64,000 nucleotides of DNA from Liberibacter crescens BT-1. GTDB taxonomy: Bacteria > Pseudomonadota > Alphaproteobacteria > Rhizobiales > Rhizobiaceae. Location: contig NC_019907.1 of NCBI RefSeq assembly GCF_000325745.1, positions 248,001 through 312,000 of the forward strand, given 5' to 3'. Below the pieces are notes generated by a model. It ran no database searches. It had not been told where the DNA came from and saw nothing but the letters and a program-made list of their open reading frames with translations. The position numbers were made by a program, and so were the translations under genes. This document shows, in pieces, positions 18,348 through 28,952 of the stretch (position 1 is the stretch's first letter; every line of letters starts with the position of its first letter).

Positions 18348-19709
18348 ATGGCAGTCATAATGGTAACTTGGCATCAACAAGATATTACTGATAGGGCTTC
18401 TTTTGGATCGCAGGTTATATTTGGATACCGTTGTCTAGGGAATATTATATCACCCTTTTTATGGCCTTATCTAAATTTTAGAGTCTTCCTTGGTAAGGAA
18501 GAAAGCTCTCGTCTTTCAGAGCGTTTTGGATATGCAAGTATCCTGCGTCCTTCAGGACCTCTTGTTTGGTTTCATGCTGCTAGTGTTGGAGAAACTATTG
18601 CGATTATTGAGTTAATTCGTGAGGTATGTTGTCGGGGGATTTGTGTTTTGTTGACTACAGGTACAATGACTTCGGCTACTTTAGTAAAAAATCGTTTAGG
18701 GGAGGAAGTAATACATCAGTATGCTCCGTTGGATGTGCAATCTGCAATTTCAAGATTTCTTGATTATTGGAAGCCTGATAGTGCCATCATTTCAGAATCA
18801 GAAATATGGCCAGTAACAATTCTTGGATTATCTGTACGTCGTATTCCACAAATCCTTGTTAATGCAAGGATGTCTTCTCGTTCATTCAATAAATGGCATG
18901 CCTATCCTAGTATCTCAAAGAAAATTTTTAATAATTTATCTTTAGTGGTTGCACAGTCTGAGATAGATTGTACACGGTACCGTGAATTGGGTGCGCATCA
19001 AGTACTCGTATCTGGTAACCTTAAGATGGATGTTAGCCTTCCTCCCTATGATGAGAAAGTGCTTTCTTTTTATCAACAACAGATTAAAGATAGGTATACT
19101 TGGGCTGCTATTTCTACTTTTGAGGGAGAAGAGAATGTTGCAGGCCATGTTCAACATATTCTTAAACAAAAAAATAATGTTCTTACTATTCTTGTGCCAC
19201 GTCATCCTGAACGTTGTGATGCTATAGAGAAGCTTTTATTATCTCAGGGACTAAAAGTTGCGCGTCGTACACGTGGAGATATTTTGACATCAGAAACTGA
19301 TGTTTTTTTAGGAGATACAATTGGTGAAATGGGTCTTTATTTGCGATTAACTGAGATTGCATTTGTTGGTCGTTCTTTGTTTGGAGAAGGAGGACAAAAT
19401 CCTCTTGAGCCTGCTATGCTTGGTTGTGCTATTTTATCTGGTCCAAAGGTTCATAATTTTGATGAAATTTATCAAAATTTAATATCTGCTGAAGCTTCTT
19501 GTTTTGTGCAGGATGAAGAGCAATTAAGTAAAATTATTCAGTATTTGCTGTCTAATAAAGATGTTCGTGATAAAATGATAAAAGCTGCTATGAATAAGGT
19601 TTATGAAATGCAGGGTCAGGGTGCTCTTAAAATTACATTACGTGCTTTAGAGCCATATATTAATCCACTTGCTTTTCAGGCAAGTTTGTTACCAAAGAAG
19701 ATTTTGTGA
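18348..19709 (+). CDS. waaA: 3-deoxy-D-manno-octulosonic acid (Kdo) transferase
   Basis: An inner-membrane-anchored glycosyltransferase (GT30) that adds Kdo from CMP-Kdo to lipid IVA. The N-terminal hydrophobic anchor is followed by the family motif WFHAASVGET and later by the C-terminal nucleotide-sugar motif GRSLFGEGGQNPLEPAMLG. At 453 residues it is near the usual length. An ATG at 18360 is an alternative start. Its stop overlaps the start of the next gene by 4 bases; lpxK follows, so this is a lipid A operon. Confidence 0.94.
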   Translation: MAVIMVTWHQQDITDRASFGSQVIFGYRCLGNIISPFLWPYLNFRVFLGKEESSRLSERFGYASILRPSGPLVWFHAASVGETIAIIELIREVCCRGICVLLTTGTMTSATLVKNRLGEEVIHQYAPLDVQSAISRFLDYWKPDSAIISESEIWPVTILGLSVRRIPQILVNARMSSRSFNKWHAYPSISKKIFNNLSLVVAQSEIDCTRYRELGAHQVLVSGNLKMDVSLPPYDEKVLSFYQQQIKDRYTWAAISTFEGEENVAGHVQHILKQKNNVLTILVPRHPERCDAIEKLLLSQGLKVARRTRGDILTSETDVFLGDTIGEMGLYLRLTEIAFVGRSLFGEGGQNPLEPAMLGCAILSGPKVHNFDEIYQNLISAEASCFVQDEEQLSKIIQYLLSNKDVRDKMIKAAMNKVYEMQGQGALKITLRALEPYINPLAFQASLLPKKIL

Positions 19710-20458
19710 TTTTTAGCAGAAATAAGAATGATATGAAGCACCATGAGAGTTTTTCAAAAATTGGAGGTCTTCTTTTTGATAAAGACGGTACCCTCTTTTC
19801 ATATGATACAAGTTGGCTGGTTGTTAATAAAGAACTCGCAATGATTGCAGCTCGTGGGGATCATACCTTTGCTGAAAAAATTCTATCGGCTTGTGGTATG
19901 GATTTAAATACAGGTTCTGTTATACCCGATACTTTATTGGCTTCTGGTACTATCAATGAAATCGCTCTTGCTATGATTGAGGCTGGATCAACTGTAAAAT
20001 TCGTAGATATGATAAAAGCTTTCAAAGATGTAATCGTTCGTTCTGTTTATGTTTCTAAACAGATTACCAATCTTAAAGTTTTTTTCTCTCGTCTTCAGCA
20101 ACGAGGGTTTCTTCTTGGTATTGCTTCTAATGATAGTGAAGATTCTATTATAAAAACAGCGGAGCACTTTGAATTTTTGGAGTATCTTAATTATATTTCT
20201 GGGTGTGATAGCGGTTACGGTTGTAAACCTGATATAGGGATGGCTCTTGGTTTTTGTTCTGCTACAGGATTAGAACCTTCTCAGATTGCTATAATTGGTG
20301 ATAGTAATCGGGATATGGATATGGCTCAAAGTGTTGGGGCTGGTTTAAAAGTTGCAGTATTAACTGGAACAGGCACACATTCTTCATTAAGTGAGAAATC
20401 TGATCTTTGTATTAAAGATATTACTGTTCTTGAGGCATTATTACCAAGTTTTATATAA
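19706..20458 (+). CDS. HAD-superfamily hydrolase (phosphoglycolate-phosphatase-like)
   Basis: A 250-residue HAD phosphatase with motif I LFDKDGTLF, motif II in LLGIASND, and motif III/IV GCKPDIGMALGF with IGDSNRDMDMAQSVGA. The substrate cannot be told from sequence; it resembles Gph/PGP-type members. The GTG at 19706 has AAAGAAG 6 bases upstream and overlaps the waaA stop (GTGA), which suggests translational coupling; an ATG at 19733 is the alternative. It sits between waaA and lpxK. Confidence 0.85.
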   Translation: MIFSRNKNDMKHHESFSKIGGLLFDKDGTLFSYDTSWLVVNKELAMIAARGDHTFAEKILSACGMDLNTGSVIPDTLLASGTINEIALAMIEAGSTVKFVDMIKAFKDVIVRSVYVSKQITNLKVFFSRLQQRGFLLGIASNDSEDSIIKTAEHFEFLEYLNYISGCDSGYGCKPDIGMALGFCSATGLEPSQIAIIGDSNRDMDMAQSVGAGLKVAVLTGTGTHSSLSEKSDLCIKDITVLEALLPSFI

Positions 20459-20479
20459 TTTGATTATGGTTGTTAATTT

Positions 20480-21505
20480 ATGATCAAAACACCATCTTTT
20501 TGGTGGTTAAAGTTTAGCTGGATTTCTTTAGCTCTTTTGCCTCTTTCTTTTATTTATGGTCTTATTTCTTCTTGGCGAATGAAACATAGTCGTCGTAAGA
20601 AAGTTCTTGTTCCTGTAATTTGTGTTGGTAATTTTGTTATGGGAGGAGCAGGAAAAACGCCTACTTCTTTAGCACTTGCTGTTGCTGCAATGAATAGAGG
20701 ATTGAAACCAGGCTTTTTATCACGTGGTTATGGACGAAAATCTAAACATCCTATTTTAGTTGATGTAGAAAAACACGGAGCTTTTGATGTCGGAGATGAA
20801 GCACTGATGCTTGCAGCTTATGCAAGTACAGTTGTATCACATAATCGAGTAGAGGGTGCTAATCTCTTGATCAAAGAAGCTGTTGATATTATTATTATGG
20901 ATGATGGTTTTCAGACGTCACAATTAATAATCAATCTTTCTTTTGGGGTTATTGATTTACGTAGAGGTTTAGGGAATCTTTGTGTTTTTCCAGCAGGTCC
21001 TCTACGGGTTCCTTTAAAGACGCAGGCTTCTTATGCAGATATTATCCTTTGTATAGGTGATAAAGAAGCTATGAATTCTAAATTGTCCATATATAATAAT
21101 CTTGGCAAGCCAGTCTATTTTGCAAAGTTGCAACCAAAGTTAGGATTTGATTATTTTGGTATTCATGTTCTTGCTTTTTCTGGTATTGCAGATCCTAAAA
21201 AATTTTTTTTAACAGTTAAAAGTCTTGGAGCAGTTCTTGTTGAAAGCTATCCTTTTGCTGATCATGCTGTTTTAAAAGATGAACAGATAACTTTTTTACT
21301 GACCCGAGCTGAACAAAAAAAATTAAAATTAGTAACTACTGCTAAAGATGCTGCAAGACTTACAAATCGCTTAGGAATTGCTCAAGAACTTTTATCTAAG
21401 ATTTTAATAATAGAAGTTGAACTTGTTTTTGAAGACCCACTGACTCCATTAAATTTCATAGATAGGGCAGTTACTTTGTTTAAAGAACAAAAATCTCTTC
21501 AATAA
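20480..21505 (+). CDS. lpxK: Tetraacyldisaccharide 4'-kinase
   Basis: LpxK phosphorylates the 4' position of the lipid A disaccharide at the inner membrane. An N-terminal hydrophobic helix precedes a P-loop in CVGNFVMGGAGKTPTSLAL, then SRGYGRKSKHPILVD and IIMDDGFQ (catalytic aspartates). At 341 residues it is full length. It follows waaA and the HAD gene on the same strand, and its end overlaps the end of the convergent DUF2093 gene by 7 bases. Confidence 0.95.
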   Translation: MIKTPSFWWLKFSWISLALLPLSFIYGLISSWRMKHSRRKKVLVPVICVGNFVMGGAGKTPTSLALAVAAMNRGLKPGFLSRGYGRKSKHPILVDVEKHGAFDVGDEALMLAAYASTVVSHNRVEGANLLIKEAVDIIIMDDGFQTSQLIINLSFGVIDLRRGLGNLCVFPAGPLRVPLKTQASYADIILCIGDKEAMNSKLSIYNNLGKPVYFAKLQPKLGFDYFGIHVLAFSGIADPKKFFLTVKSLGAVLVESYPFADHAVLKDEQITFLLTRAEQKKLKLVTTAKDAARLTNRLGIAQELLSKILIIEVELVFEDPLTPLNFIDRAVTLFKEQKSLQ

Positions 21506-21720
21506 GGTAAAGTTCCTGCGCGTTTCTCTGCCTCTAAAGATGCTGCTGCATCGGCGTAAGGAGCTTGTCGAGCAACACTCCAGTAACATAGCTCGTGGAG
21601 TGGAATACGTTTTCCTGTTATTGCACAAATAACAAAAGTTCCTGGAGATAAAATTTTGAAATTGCCATCCATATAATGAAGTTTGGCTTCGCGTTCTTGA
21701 TAACTATTGAATACATTCAT
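21499..21720 (-). CDS. DUF2093 domain protein
   Basis: A 73-residue protein of the small alphaproteobacterial DUF2093 family, with the core LHYMDGNFKILSPGTFVICA and RIPLHELCYWSVARQAPYAD. Function unknown. The pair of cysteines (CAITG and CYW) might bind a metal, which is speculation. It lies next to lpxK and mutL, its usual rhizobial neighbours, and has its own start 46 bases after the mutL end on the same strand as mutL. Confidence 0.85.
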   Translation of the reverse strand: MNVFNSYQEREAKLHYMDGNFKILSPGTFVICAITGKRIPLHELCYWSVARQAPYADAAASLEAEKRAGTLPY

Positions 21721-21766
21721 TATTTATACCTGAGAAACATTTTAGAATTTTTTTATTTTTATATTA

Positions 21767-23536
21767 TCAACGTCCAAAAAGCTTTTCTATATCCCTTAAT
21801 TTTAGTTCAATAAACGTTGGACGTCCGTGATTGCATTGACTAGAGTTTGGAGTTTTTTCCATTTCTCTAAGCAGGGCATTCATTTCTTCAATTTGCATTT
21901 TTCTACCAGATTTGATTGATGCATGACATGCCATAGTTGCAAGTGTTTGTTCTAATTTATTAAATAAACAATCTGTTGTATGGTCGTCTATTATCTCATC
22001 AAGCAGATCTCGTAGTAATGCTGATGCATTAAATTTTCCAAGTATTGTTGGAGTTTCACGAATAGCTATTGCTCCAGCTCCAAAACGTTCAACGATAAGT
22101 CCGAGTTTATGGAGATGATCCGCATGTGCCATTATAAGATTGCATTCTTCTTCAATAAAATCAATTATTTCTGGTATCAGTAGCTTTTGTGAAGTAAGTC
22201 GTTCTTTTTCTAATATTTTACGCATTTTTTCAAAAAGAATGCGTTCATGTGCTGCATGTTGATCAATAATAACTACTCTATCATGAGTTTGCGATATAAT
22301 ATAATTCTGGTGGATTTGAGCACATGCGATACCAAGAGGATATGGTATTTCATCCTGTGCAACAGCATTTGTTATTGGAGTGATGCCGGGCGGGCTATAA
22401 TCAACAAAGATTTTTTGTTCTTCCTGGAAAGTAAGATGTGAGGGATATGAAGGAGAATATTTTATATCCAACTCTTTATTGAGAAGAGGTTTCCCAAATT
22501 TATTGTGGAAAGAAGAAAGCATACTTGTACTAAGAGTAGAGGAAGTAACAAGCCCTTTTCTAATAAGAGCTTGACGGATTGTATCAATAATAAAATTACG
22601 TACAATCGCCGGGTTGCGAAAGCGTACATCAGATTTTGCTGGATGTACATTTACATCTACCATTGTTTGATCAATGTTGAGTAACAAAACTACTACCGGA
22701 TATCTTCCTTTTGGTATGGTTTCCGTGTAAGAGGCTCGAACTGCTGAAAAAAGCAATTTATCTTGAACAGGCCTGCCATTTACAAACAAATACTGTTGAT
22801 TCGTATTGGCTCTATTAAAGGTAGGGATTCCTACATAACCTTTAAGGCTTATATCTTTAGATACTTTATTTAATTCGATAGAATTCTCATAAAATGTTTC
22901 TCCAAGTACTTGAGCAACACGTGACATCAAATCTCCAGGAGTGGGCAAGAAATCTAGCTTAGAGCGATTGATTCCTGATAAAGTAAAGCGCACATTAGGA
23001 TAAGAAATAGCTATACGTTTAACTACCTCTTTGATGGCATTTGCTTCTATTTGTTCACTTTTTAGAAATTTTAATCTTGCAGGAACTTCAAAAAAAAGAT
23101 TTTTTATTTCTACAATAGTTCCAGGATTAGTGGCAGCTGGCTGCACCAAGGAGACTTTACCTCCAGAAATAATAATTTGTGCTCCGCAATCTTGTTCAGC
23201 AGAACGACTGATTAAAGTAAGTTGTGCTATCGCACCTATGGAAGGTAAAGCTTCACCTCTAAAACCAAAAGTATATATTTTATCTAAGTCATTAAAAATT
23301 TTAGAAGTACAATGTCTTTGTACTGCCATAGATAGTTCATCTGGTGTCATACCATAACCATTATCAGAAACACGAATAAATGACTTTCCTCCTGCAGAAG
23401 TTGTTATTTCAACATGTGTTGCATCGGCGTCAAGAGCATTTTCTATGAGCTCTTTTACAGCAGAAGCAGGGCTTTCTATAACTTCGCCAGCAGCGATTTG
23501 ATTAACAACTTTTTCAGAAAGTTTTTTTATGCGCAT
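21767..23536 (-). CDS. mutL: DNA mismatch repair protein MutL
   Basis: The mismatch-repair matchmaker ATPase, here 589 residues. The GHKL ATPase motifs are NQIAAGEVIESPASAVKELI with the catalytic glutamate, DNGYGM and FGFRGEAL. The C-terminal domain holds DQHAAHERILFE, ACHASIKSG and NHGRPTF, the metal-binding set of the nuclease-active MutL class found in bacteria without MutH. I start at the ATG at 23536 (MRIKKLSEKVVNQIAAG); the frame is open 31 codons further upstream, but those residues do not fit the family. Confidence 0.94.
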   Translation of the reverse strand: MRIKKLSEKVVNQIAAGEVIESPASAVKELIENALDADATHVEITTSAGGKSFIRVSDNGYGMTPDELSMAVQRHCTSKIFNDLDKIYTFGFRGEALPSIGAIAQLTLISRSAEQDCGAQIIISGGKVSLVQPAATNPGTIVEIKNLFFEVPARLKFLKSEQIEANAIKEVVKRIAISYPNVRFTLSGINRSKLDFLPTPGDLMSRVAQVLGETFYENSIELNKVSKDISLKGYVGIPTFNRANTNQQYLFVNGRPVQDKLLFSAVRASYTETIPKGRYPVVVLLLNIDQTMVDVNVHPAKSDVRFRNPAIVRNFIIDTIRQALIRKGLVTSSTLSTSMLSSFHNKFGKPLLNKELDIKYSPSYPSHLTFQEEQKIFVDYSPPGITPITNAVAQDEIPYPLGIACAQIHQNYIISQTHDRVVIIDQHAAHERILFEKMRKILEKERLTSQKLLIPEIIDFIEEECNLIMAHADHLHKLGLIVERFGAGAIAIRETPTILGKFNASALLRDLLDEIIDDHTTDCLFNKLEQTLATMACHASIKSGRKMQIEEMNALLREMEKTPNSSQCNHGRPTFIELKLRDIEKLFGR

Positions 23537-23742
23537 GCACTTATTATTTTTAGCTGTTGGTCTTCTATACAAAAAGATGATTTTTTCAGCAATACCAGGA
23601 AACTTTATTATATACAATAACAGTCTCATTCTAAGTACAACATTACATGTAATGTTATATTGCAGAAGTATTCATTGTAAAGTTTATAAAAGAAGATTTT
23701 TTAAAATTGATAGCTATTTAAAGAGCTCTTGTTTTTAAGAAG

Positions 23743-24579
23743 TTAAAGAAAAGAGGCTATACGACAAAACTCTTCAATGGAGAGATTTTCGGCTCTTTTA
23801 CTTGGTTCTATTCTTGCTTTTTTTAGCAATGATTCCCCTCCTAGATTTTTTAGGCTTTGTCGTAACATTTTACGTCGCTGTCCAAAAGCAGTTTTGGTAA
23901 CTTTTTTGAGTGATTCTAAACAACAAGGAATAGGGTCATGATGAGGAACGAAGTGTACAACAGTGGATATAATTTGGGGGGAAGGAAAAAAGGCTTGGGG
24001 TGGGATATCAAAGAGTATACGAGCATTTGCTCTCCAAGCTGTTAATACACTTAATATTCCATAAGAAGCATTGTTTTTAGTTGCAACTATTCTTTTAGCA
24101 ACTTCCTTTTGAAAAAGAAGAGTTAAAGATTCCCAAAAAGGAGGCCATATAGGGGAAGTGATCCAATCAAATAGTAATCGTGTACCAATATTGTAGGGTA
24201 GGTTGGATATAACACGAATAGGATCGTCTAATTCATTAAATATTGTATAGTCTGTTTTTAGAGCATCCCCTTGAATAATTTCTAGCTGATCAGGATAATA
24301 ACCGATGATTTCTTGTAAAGCCGGTAAAAATTGTTTATCTTTTTCTATAGCAATTACTTTTTTTGCTCCTGATGCCAAAATTGATCGAGTTAATCCACCT
24401 GGTCCTGGCCCAATCTCTAAAACAGTAATATTATTGAGTGGACCTGCAGCTTTGGCAATTTTTTGAGTCAGGTTAAGATCAAGAATGAAATTTTGTCCCA
24501 TTATTTTATTAGGATTAAGATTATGAAGGCTGATAACTTTTCTTAAAGAGTTTAAAGGATTCAGGTCTGTCATTTTCAT
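23743..24579 (-). CDS. rsmA: 16S rRNA (adenine1518/1519-N6)-dimethyltransferase
   Basis: RsmA (KsgA) dimethylates two adjacent adenines in the 3' hairpin of 16S rRNA during 30S assembly. The SAM motif [15 protein letters not shown] lies near residues 54-68 and the catalytic motif [11 protein letters not shown] near 124-134. At 278 residues it is full length. Its ATG overlaps the pdxA stop (TAATG), so the two are translationally coupled. It is the last gene of the lptF-to-rsmA run. Confidence 0.95.
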   Translation of the reverse strand: MKMTDLNPLNSLRKVISLHNLNPNKIMGQNFILDLNLTQKIAKAAGPLNNITVLEIGPGPGGLTRSILASGAKKVIAIEKDKQFLPALQEIIGYYPDQLEIIQGDALKTDYTIFNELDDPIRVISNLPYNIGTRLLFDWITSPIWPPFWESLTLLFQKEVAKRIVATKNNASYGILSVLTAWRANARILFDIPPQAFFPSPQIISTVVHFVPHHDPIPCCLESLKKVTKTAFGQRRKMLRQSLKNLGGESLLKKARIEPSKRAENLSIEEFCRIASFL

Positions 24580-25601
24580 TATGAGGCTTTTTTTAATCCA
24601 AGCTGCGCAGCTAATTGGATAGCGGATACCAAACTTGTTTCTCTTACAAGGTTGCTTCCTGCTATGTTAAAAGCTGTTCCGTGATCAGGAGATGTACGTA
24701 TGAAAGGCAAGCCAAGCGTTACATTTACTGCTGTATCAAAATCAAGGGTTTTTATTGGGATAAGTGCTTGATCATGATACATACATATAGCTACATCATA
24801 GTTTTGACGAGCAGTATCATGAAACATGGTATCAGCAGATAATGGTCCTGAGGCTTTCATACCTTCATTTTGTAATTTTATAATTGCAGGTTGAATAATA
24901 TCGCGTTCTTCAGTTCCAAGAGCACTGTTTTCTCCTGCATGTGGATTAAGACCAGATATAGACAAGCGTGCATCATTGATGCCAAAACGTTTTTGAAGTT
25001 CATTTTTTACGATATTGCATATTTCTATAATCAGTTCTTGTGATAGAGCAGAAGGTACAGATGCATAAGGTGTATGTATGGTTATTGGAACAACTTTTAA
25101 CCTAGGGCTTGAAAGCATCATTACTGGTTTATAGGCAACACCTGTCATTTGATGGACGAGATTTGCTAAGAATTCTGTATGTCCTGGAAATTCAAAATTT
25201 GCTTTGTAAAATATTGTTTTTGAAATTGGGTTGGTAACAATGGCAAGTGTTTTCCCTGAAAGAGTAAGAAAGACAGCTTTTCTAATAGCTTCAATAGTAG
25301 AACATACTGTTTCTATTTTTGGGTTTCCTGCTATGACTTCAATGCCACATGAATTAATTATAATAGGCAGGTGATCTCTGAATATTGAAATAGCATTCGA
25401 ACAATTCGCTTCACGAATAGAAATATCAAGATTGAGTGTTTTGGCACGTGCATTTAAAACATCTGGATCTCCAATATAGATAAAAGGAGGAATATTTAGT
25501 TTTTTACGATTTATCCAAGTTTTGAGAGTTATATCAGGACCAATCCCTGCAGGATCACCTTGAGTTAAGATAATTGGAGAAGGATATTCATGATTGGTCA
25601 T
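24579..25601 (-). CDS. pdxA: 4-hydroxythreonine-4-phosphate dehydrogenase
   Basis: PdxA oxidises 4-phosphohydroxy-L-threonine in the DXP-dependent pathway to pyridoxal phosphate. It begins with [14 protein letters not shown], has the metal-binding histidine in FPGHTEFLA, and further family blocks [18 protein letters not shown] and [12 protein letters not shown]. About 340 residues. An upstream TTG at 25610 is possible, but the ATG at 25601 is simpler. It lies 15 bases after the surA-like gene and overlaps rsmA by one base. Confidence 0.94.
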   Translation of the reverse strand: MTNHEYPSPIILTQGDPAGIGPDITLKTWINRKKLNIPPFIYIGDPDVLNARAKTLNLDISIREANCSNAISIFRDHLPIIINSCGIEVIAGNPKIETVCSTIEAIRKAVFLTLSGKTLAIVTNPISKTIFYKANFEFPGHTEFLANLVHQMTGVAYKPVMMLSSPRLKVVPITIHTPYASVPSALSQELIIEICNIVKNELQKRFGINDARLSISGLNPHAGENSALGTEERDIIQPAIIKLQNEGMKASGPLSADTMFHDTARQNYDVAICMYHDQALIPIKTLDFDTAVNVTLGLPFIRTSPDHGTAFNIAGSNLVRETSLVSAIQLAAQLGLKKAS

Positions 25602-25616
25602 AAAATTCAACCAGTA

Positions 25617-26552
25617 TTAGTAGTAACGAATCCGTGCTTTTGAACGTAAATCTGCAATATATTGTTCAGAATTCTTTTGTTGTTTTTTATTAAAGTCAGT
25701 CGCTTTGGATATAACTAAAGAAGCAGTATCGTCATTAACTTGCCGTTGGCTGCAAATAGAAATATATTCTATACCTTTTTCTGTAACATGCGTAGGCGTT
25801 GTTCCATTTTTAATTTTATTTAATAATTTCTTAAATTCAGGAGAGAGCATCGGTTCAAGTAAGCGTTGAGAATCACTAACGTAAACATCTCTCATTTTAG
25901 ATGCAAATTCTTTTGCTTTTTCACAGCCTGGAAATTTAGAACGAGAAGCTTCTGCTTCTTTTTTGCGTTTTTTAATCATTACATTACGTTTTGATGCAGA
26001 GAAGGACTGGGGTATTATAAAAATAATCTGTTGTAATATGTATTCTGTTGTTGTTGGATTAGGCTTTTTATTTCCTGTGATTGGAGTATCTGTATTTTGC
26101 TCCGAGTGGACGCTCACAACATATGGCCAAGCCATCTGGATGGAAAGAAAGTTTTTGAAATGTTTTTCTCCAACTCCAACATGATCAAGAATTTCTTTCA
26201 TTTGCTTTACCGACAGTTTATTGCTTTCAGCAAAACTTTTAAAGACATTATTGATTTGAGCATCACTAGGAGACATATGAAATCGATCAATTTCTTGCTG
26301 TTTTAAACCGTCAATTATGAGTTCATCTTCTGCTATCTTTTTAAGATTGCCACTTTTTTTAAATAACTTGAGAAGAGCAGCACGTCTGGAAACATCGCCA
26401 TTCGTTATCACTGTATCATTAACTGTTATACGCACTTTTCTTATTTCTGATGTCCAAGTTTTATCTAAAGGCATCATTGTTAAGAAAAGGGAAAGAAATA
26501 TTACTTTTTCTCTCCAAGAGAGTTTATTCATATACAGTTTCTTAAAGAGCAT
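25617..26552 (-). CDS. surA: SurA-like periplasmic chaperone/peptidylprolyl isomerase
   Basis: A 311-residue exported protein. A basic start and hydrophobic segment (about residues 12-30) form a signal peptide, followed by a SurA N-terminal-type domain (RITVNDTVITNGDVSRRAAL, then a helical region) and one weakly conserved parvulin-like segment beginning near ILQQIIFIIP. E. coli SurA has two parvulin domains and about 430 residues, so this is the short alphaproteobacterial form. It probably guides outer-membrane proteins such as LptD, its neighbour. AAGGTAG supports the ATG at 26552. Confidence 0.8.
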   Translation of the reverse strand: MLFKKLYMNKLSWREKVIFLSLFLTMMPLDKTWTSEIRKVRITVNDTVITNGDVSRRAALLKLFKKSGNLKKIAEDELIIDGLKQQEIDRFHMSPSDAQINNVFKSFAESNKLSVKQMKEILDHVGVGEKHFKNFLSIQMAWPYVVSVHSEQNTDTPITGNKKPNPTTTEYILQQIIFIIPQSFSASKRNVMIKKRKKEAEASRSKFPGCEKAKEFASKMRDVYVSDSQRLLEPMLSPEFKKLLNKIKNGTTPTHVTEKGIEYISICSQRQVNDDTASLVISKATDFNKKQQKNSEQYIADLRSKARIRYY

Positions 26553-26616
26553 TTTATACTACCTTGCGTTTAATATTTAAATAGTAAACAATTATATTGC
26601 AATATCATATTATTTT

Positions 26617-28950
26617 TTAATTAAAATTTGAACTTGTATGTATATTCCCAAGCGTTCTAAATGATAATTGAGCACCAATAGTCCAGTCGCTTGCTTCAGT
26701 TTTTGATATATCGTTTTTACGAAGATAGGCAATATTAAATGTCGTACATTCATCATCATACGCTAAACCAATTGAATGACGTGAAACAACATTATTACGT
26801 ATATCCAATGCTATGGAGGTCAGTATAGACCAATTTTTTGGTAATTTTAAAGATAATTTTCCTTGAAGTTCATTATTATGGAAAGGATAAGCATATTGAG
26901 GTTGCATTGCTACATATGTATAGATTAAGTCAGTTTTGAAGTGATTGTTTTCATACCCTATAGAACTGTCTATACGATTCGGATCTAACGTTTTTTTTTC
27001 TAAAAGGGTATTTAGAGCTAAAGAGATATTAAAAGGAGTATTTAAGCTGACTGCGGCAATATAATCAGACGCCTTATTTTCAAGACCTGAGTTTTTCCCT
27101 ACATTTAAAAAATTTGTTTCTGCAAAGGAATTTTTACCATAAATTTGAAATGATTGACCTATAATGCTGTGAATAGTGAATTGATTGTCAAAATTTCCTA
27201 CATATCGAATGCCTATATTAGAACGGGTTCCTCCTTCTATACGATCATATCCAGAAAATTTATCTCGTGAAAAAAGAGACGTTGAATCAAAGACGAGACT
27301 TTGTGCGTCTTCATTTGGAATACTCCTTACTTTTGATTCATTGGGACGTATGTATAACTGTCCTATTCCTTCAATAATATGATTTGAGTTGTCTGCAGAG
27401 ATTCTAATAGGATAGCGTGTTTCTATACCTGCTGTGGCCATACCGTTTATAATTGAGCCATTATCAAGGAAGGAGCTTGAGCTATTTTCTCCAATAAGTG
27501 GATATGGATTATTGACTGCAAGTTGATGAATATCTCCACGAAGAGCTGTTAAAGGAGTAATCAATAATCCTCCAGGCGCTATTATAGTGCGTTTCCACAA
27601 AAGTTCTGTGCTGAGCCTGCTGTTTGTGCCAGACAAACCTCTTAAGCGGGTATAATTGTTAGAAATTGTCTCTATATCTGTTTGCGATCTTGAAATACTT
27701 GTTATGTTTCCAGTGAAAGACAATTCTCCATTTGCAATGCTTTCTGGTGCTATATAATGATAATCTATTAATGGATAGAGATTTGCTTGTGTCTTCTCTC
27801 TTTTTTTAGAGATATCAGCATCTTGAATACTGAAATGTATAATGCGCATATCAAAGTAATTTTGTTCTCCTAGCCCAGTAAGATAAATTTTGTTATTGTA
27901 GACATAATCATAAGAATTATTTATTCTATAGGTACGAGAAAAGTTGTTATCACTTTGTAATATCCCATTCCATCCAAATGTCCACCTGGGATTAATTTGA
28001 AATCCTGCTGCTGATGATATCATACTACGATGTTTGAATTTTGAATCAGTAGTATTAGGCGTAAAGCTATCAGGGCTGCTTTGATTGATGTTGGCAGCAT
28101 GTAATATATGCGTGCCATTCTGGAAAAGTTGACGAAATTCAGCTTCTAATAATAAACCCTGTGTTGAATATGGGGTAAGAGCCAGAGTAGCATCTGTATG
28201 GTCAGAAAGTACTTGATAATAAGGAATTTGTATACTAGATCCTAAATTTTGTGAATACCCAAAACGAGGGAAAAGAAAACCTGATTTTCTTTTTACTGTA
28301 CTGTCCAGCACTTCAATAAAGGGCAAGTAGGCAATTGGCTTTCCAAGGATTTCCAATCTTGCTTTCTCAAGTCGAATAGTATGTTTTTGGTTGTTTTGTA
28401 TAATACGTACAGCTTTTACCTGCCAGAATGGAGGATGTCCTCCTTGTGCGGTACATGGCACACATGCTGTATATACGCCATGATGGAGAATTATTTCTGA
28501 TTCGTTTATACGTTCTGCTGTTTCGGCTGCCAAGCGGGTATTATTCGTTGTTTCAAGTCTTAATTCTTTTATAAATCCTCTTGCAAAATTATCCGTTATA
28601 TCAAGCTGTTCAGCGTATAGACGATTCCCATCAGTTCCAATAAATTCAATATCACCTATTGCAGATAGTTTTTTTGTTATTTTATTATATATTACTTTTT
28701 GAGCTACCATACGGTAGCCATTATAGCGAATTTGTACCATCCCTGAGGCAATTATACTATCAGGATAAAAATCAAGATTATTGGCGTATAGCAAAAGTTT
28801 TGTGTCATCAATAGCAGTTGAATCTGTTATTGGAGAAGATCCTTTTTTTTGAAGAATATTGGCTGCATTACCAGATTTGAATATCCATAAACTGGCCATA
28901 GTAATCAAGAAAACTCCAAAACCTTTTAAGATTTTTTTATGATATCTCAT
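26617..28950 (-). CDS. lptD: LPS assembly outer-membrane protein LptD
   Basis: The outer-membrane barrel that inserts LPS into the outer leaflet. A signal peptide (MRYHKKILKGFGVFLITMAS) is followed by an OstA/LptA-like periplasmic domain (LYANNLDFYPDSIIASGMVQ) and a long barrel domain of alternating polar and aromatic strands. Cysteines in the CVPC motif and near the C-terminus (ECTTFN) could form the inter-domain disulfides known for LptD. 777 residues. The ATG at 28950 has GAGGATGG upstream and lies 2 bases after the lptG stop. Confidence 0.93.
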   Translation of the reverse strand: MRYHKKILKGFGVFLITMASLWIFKSGNAANILQKKGSSPITDSTAIDDTKLLLYANNLDFYPDSIIASGMVQIRYNGYRMVAQKVIYNKITKKLSAIGDIEFIGTDGNRLYAEQLDITDNFARGFIKELRLETTNNTRLAAETAERINESEIILHHGVYTACVPCTAQGGHPPFWQVKAVRIIQNNQKHTIRLEKARLEILGKPIAYLPFIEVLDSTVKRKSGFLFPRFGYSQNLGSSIQIPYYQVLSDHTDATLALTPYSTQGLLLEAEFRQLFQNGTHILHAANINQSSPDSFTPNTTDSKFKHRSMISSAAGFQINPRWTFGWNGILQSDNNFSRTYRINNSYDYVYNNKIYLTGLGEQNYFDMRIIHFSIQDADISKKREKTQANLYPLIDYHYIAPESIANGELSFTGNITSISRSQTDIETISNNYTRLRGLSGTNSRLSTELLWKRTIIAPGGLLITPLTALRGDIHQLAVNNPYPLIGENSSSSFLDNGSIINGMATAGIETRYPIRISADNSNHIIEGIGQLYIRPNESKVRSIPNEDAQSLVFDSTSLFSRDKFSGYDRIEGGTRSNIGIRYVGNFDNQFTIHSIIGQSFQIYGKNSFAETNFLNVGKNSGLENKASDYIAAVSLNTPFNISLALNTLLEKKTLDPNRIDSSIGYENNHFKTDLIYTYVAMQPQYAYPFHNNELQGKLSLKLPKNWSILTSIALDIRNNVVSRHSIGLAYDDECTTFNIAYLRKNDISKTEASDWTIGAQLSFRTLGNIHTSSNFN

Positions 28951-28952
28951 GA

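Noticed and set aside
23031-23357. A 108-residue plus-strand frame
   Set aside because: It lies inside mutL on the opposite strand, with no recognisable domain.
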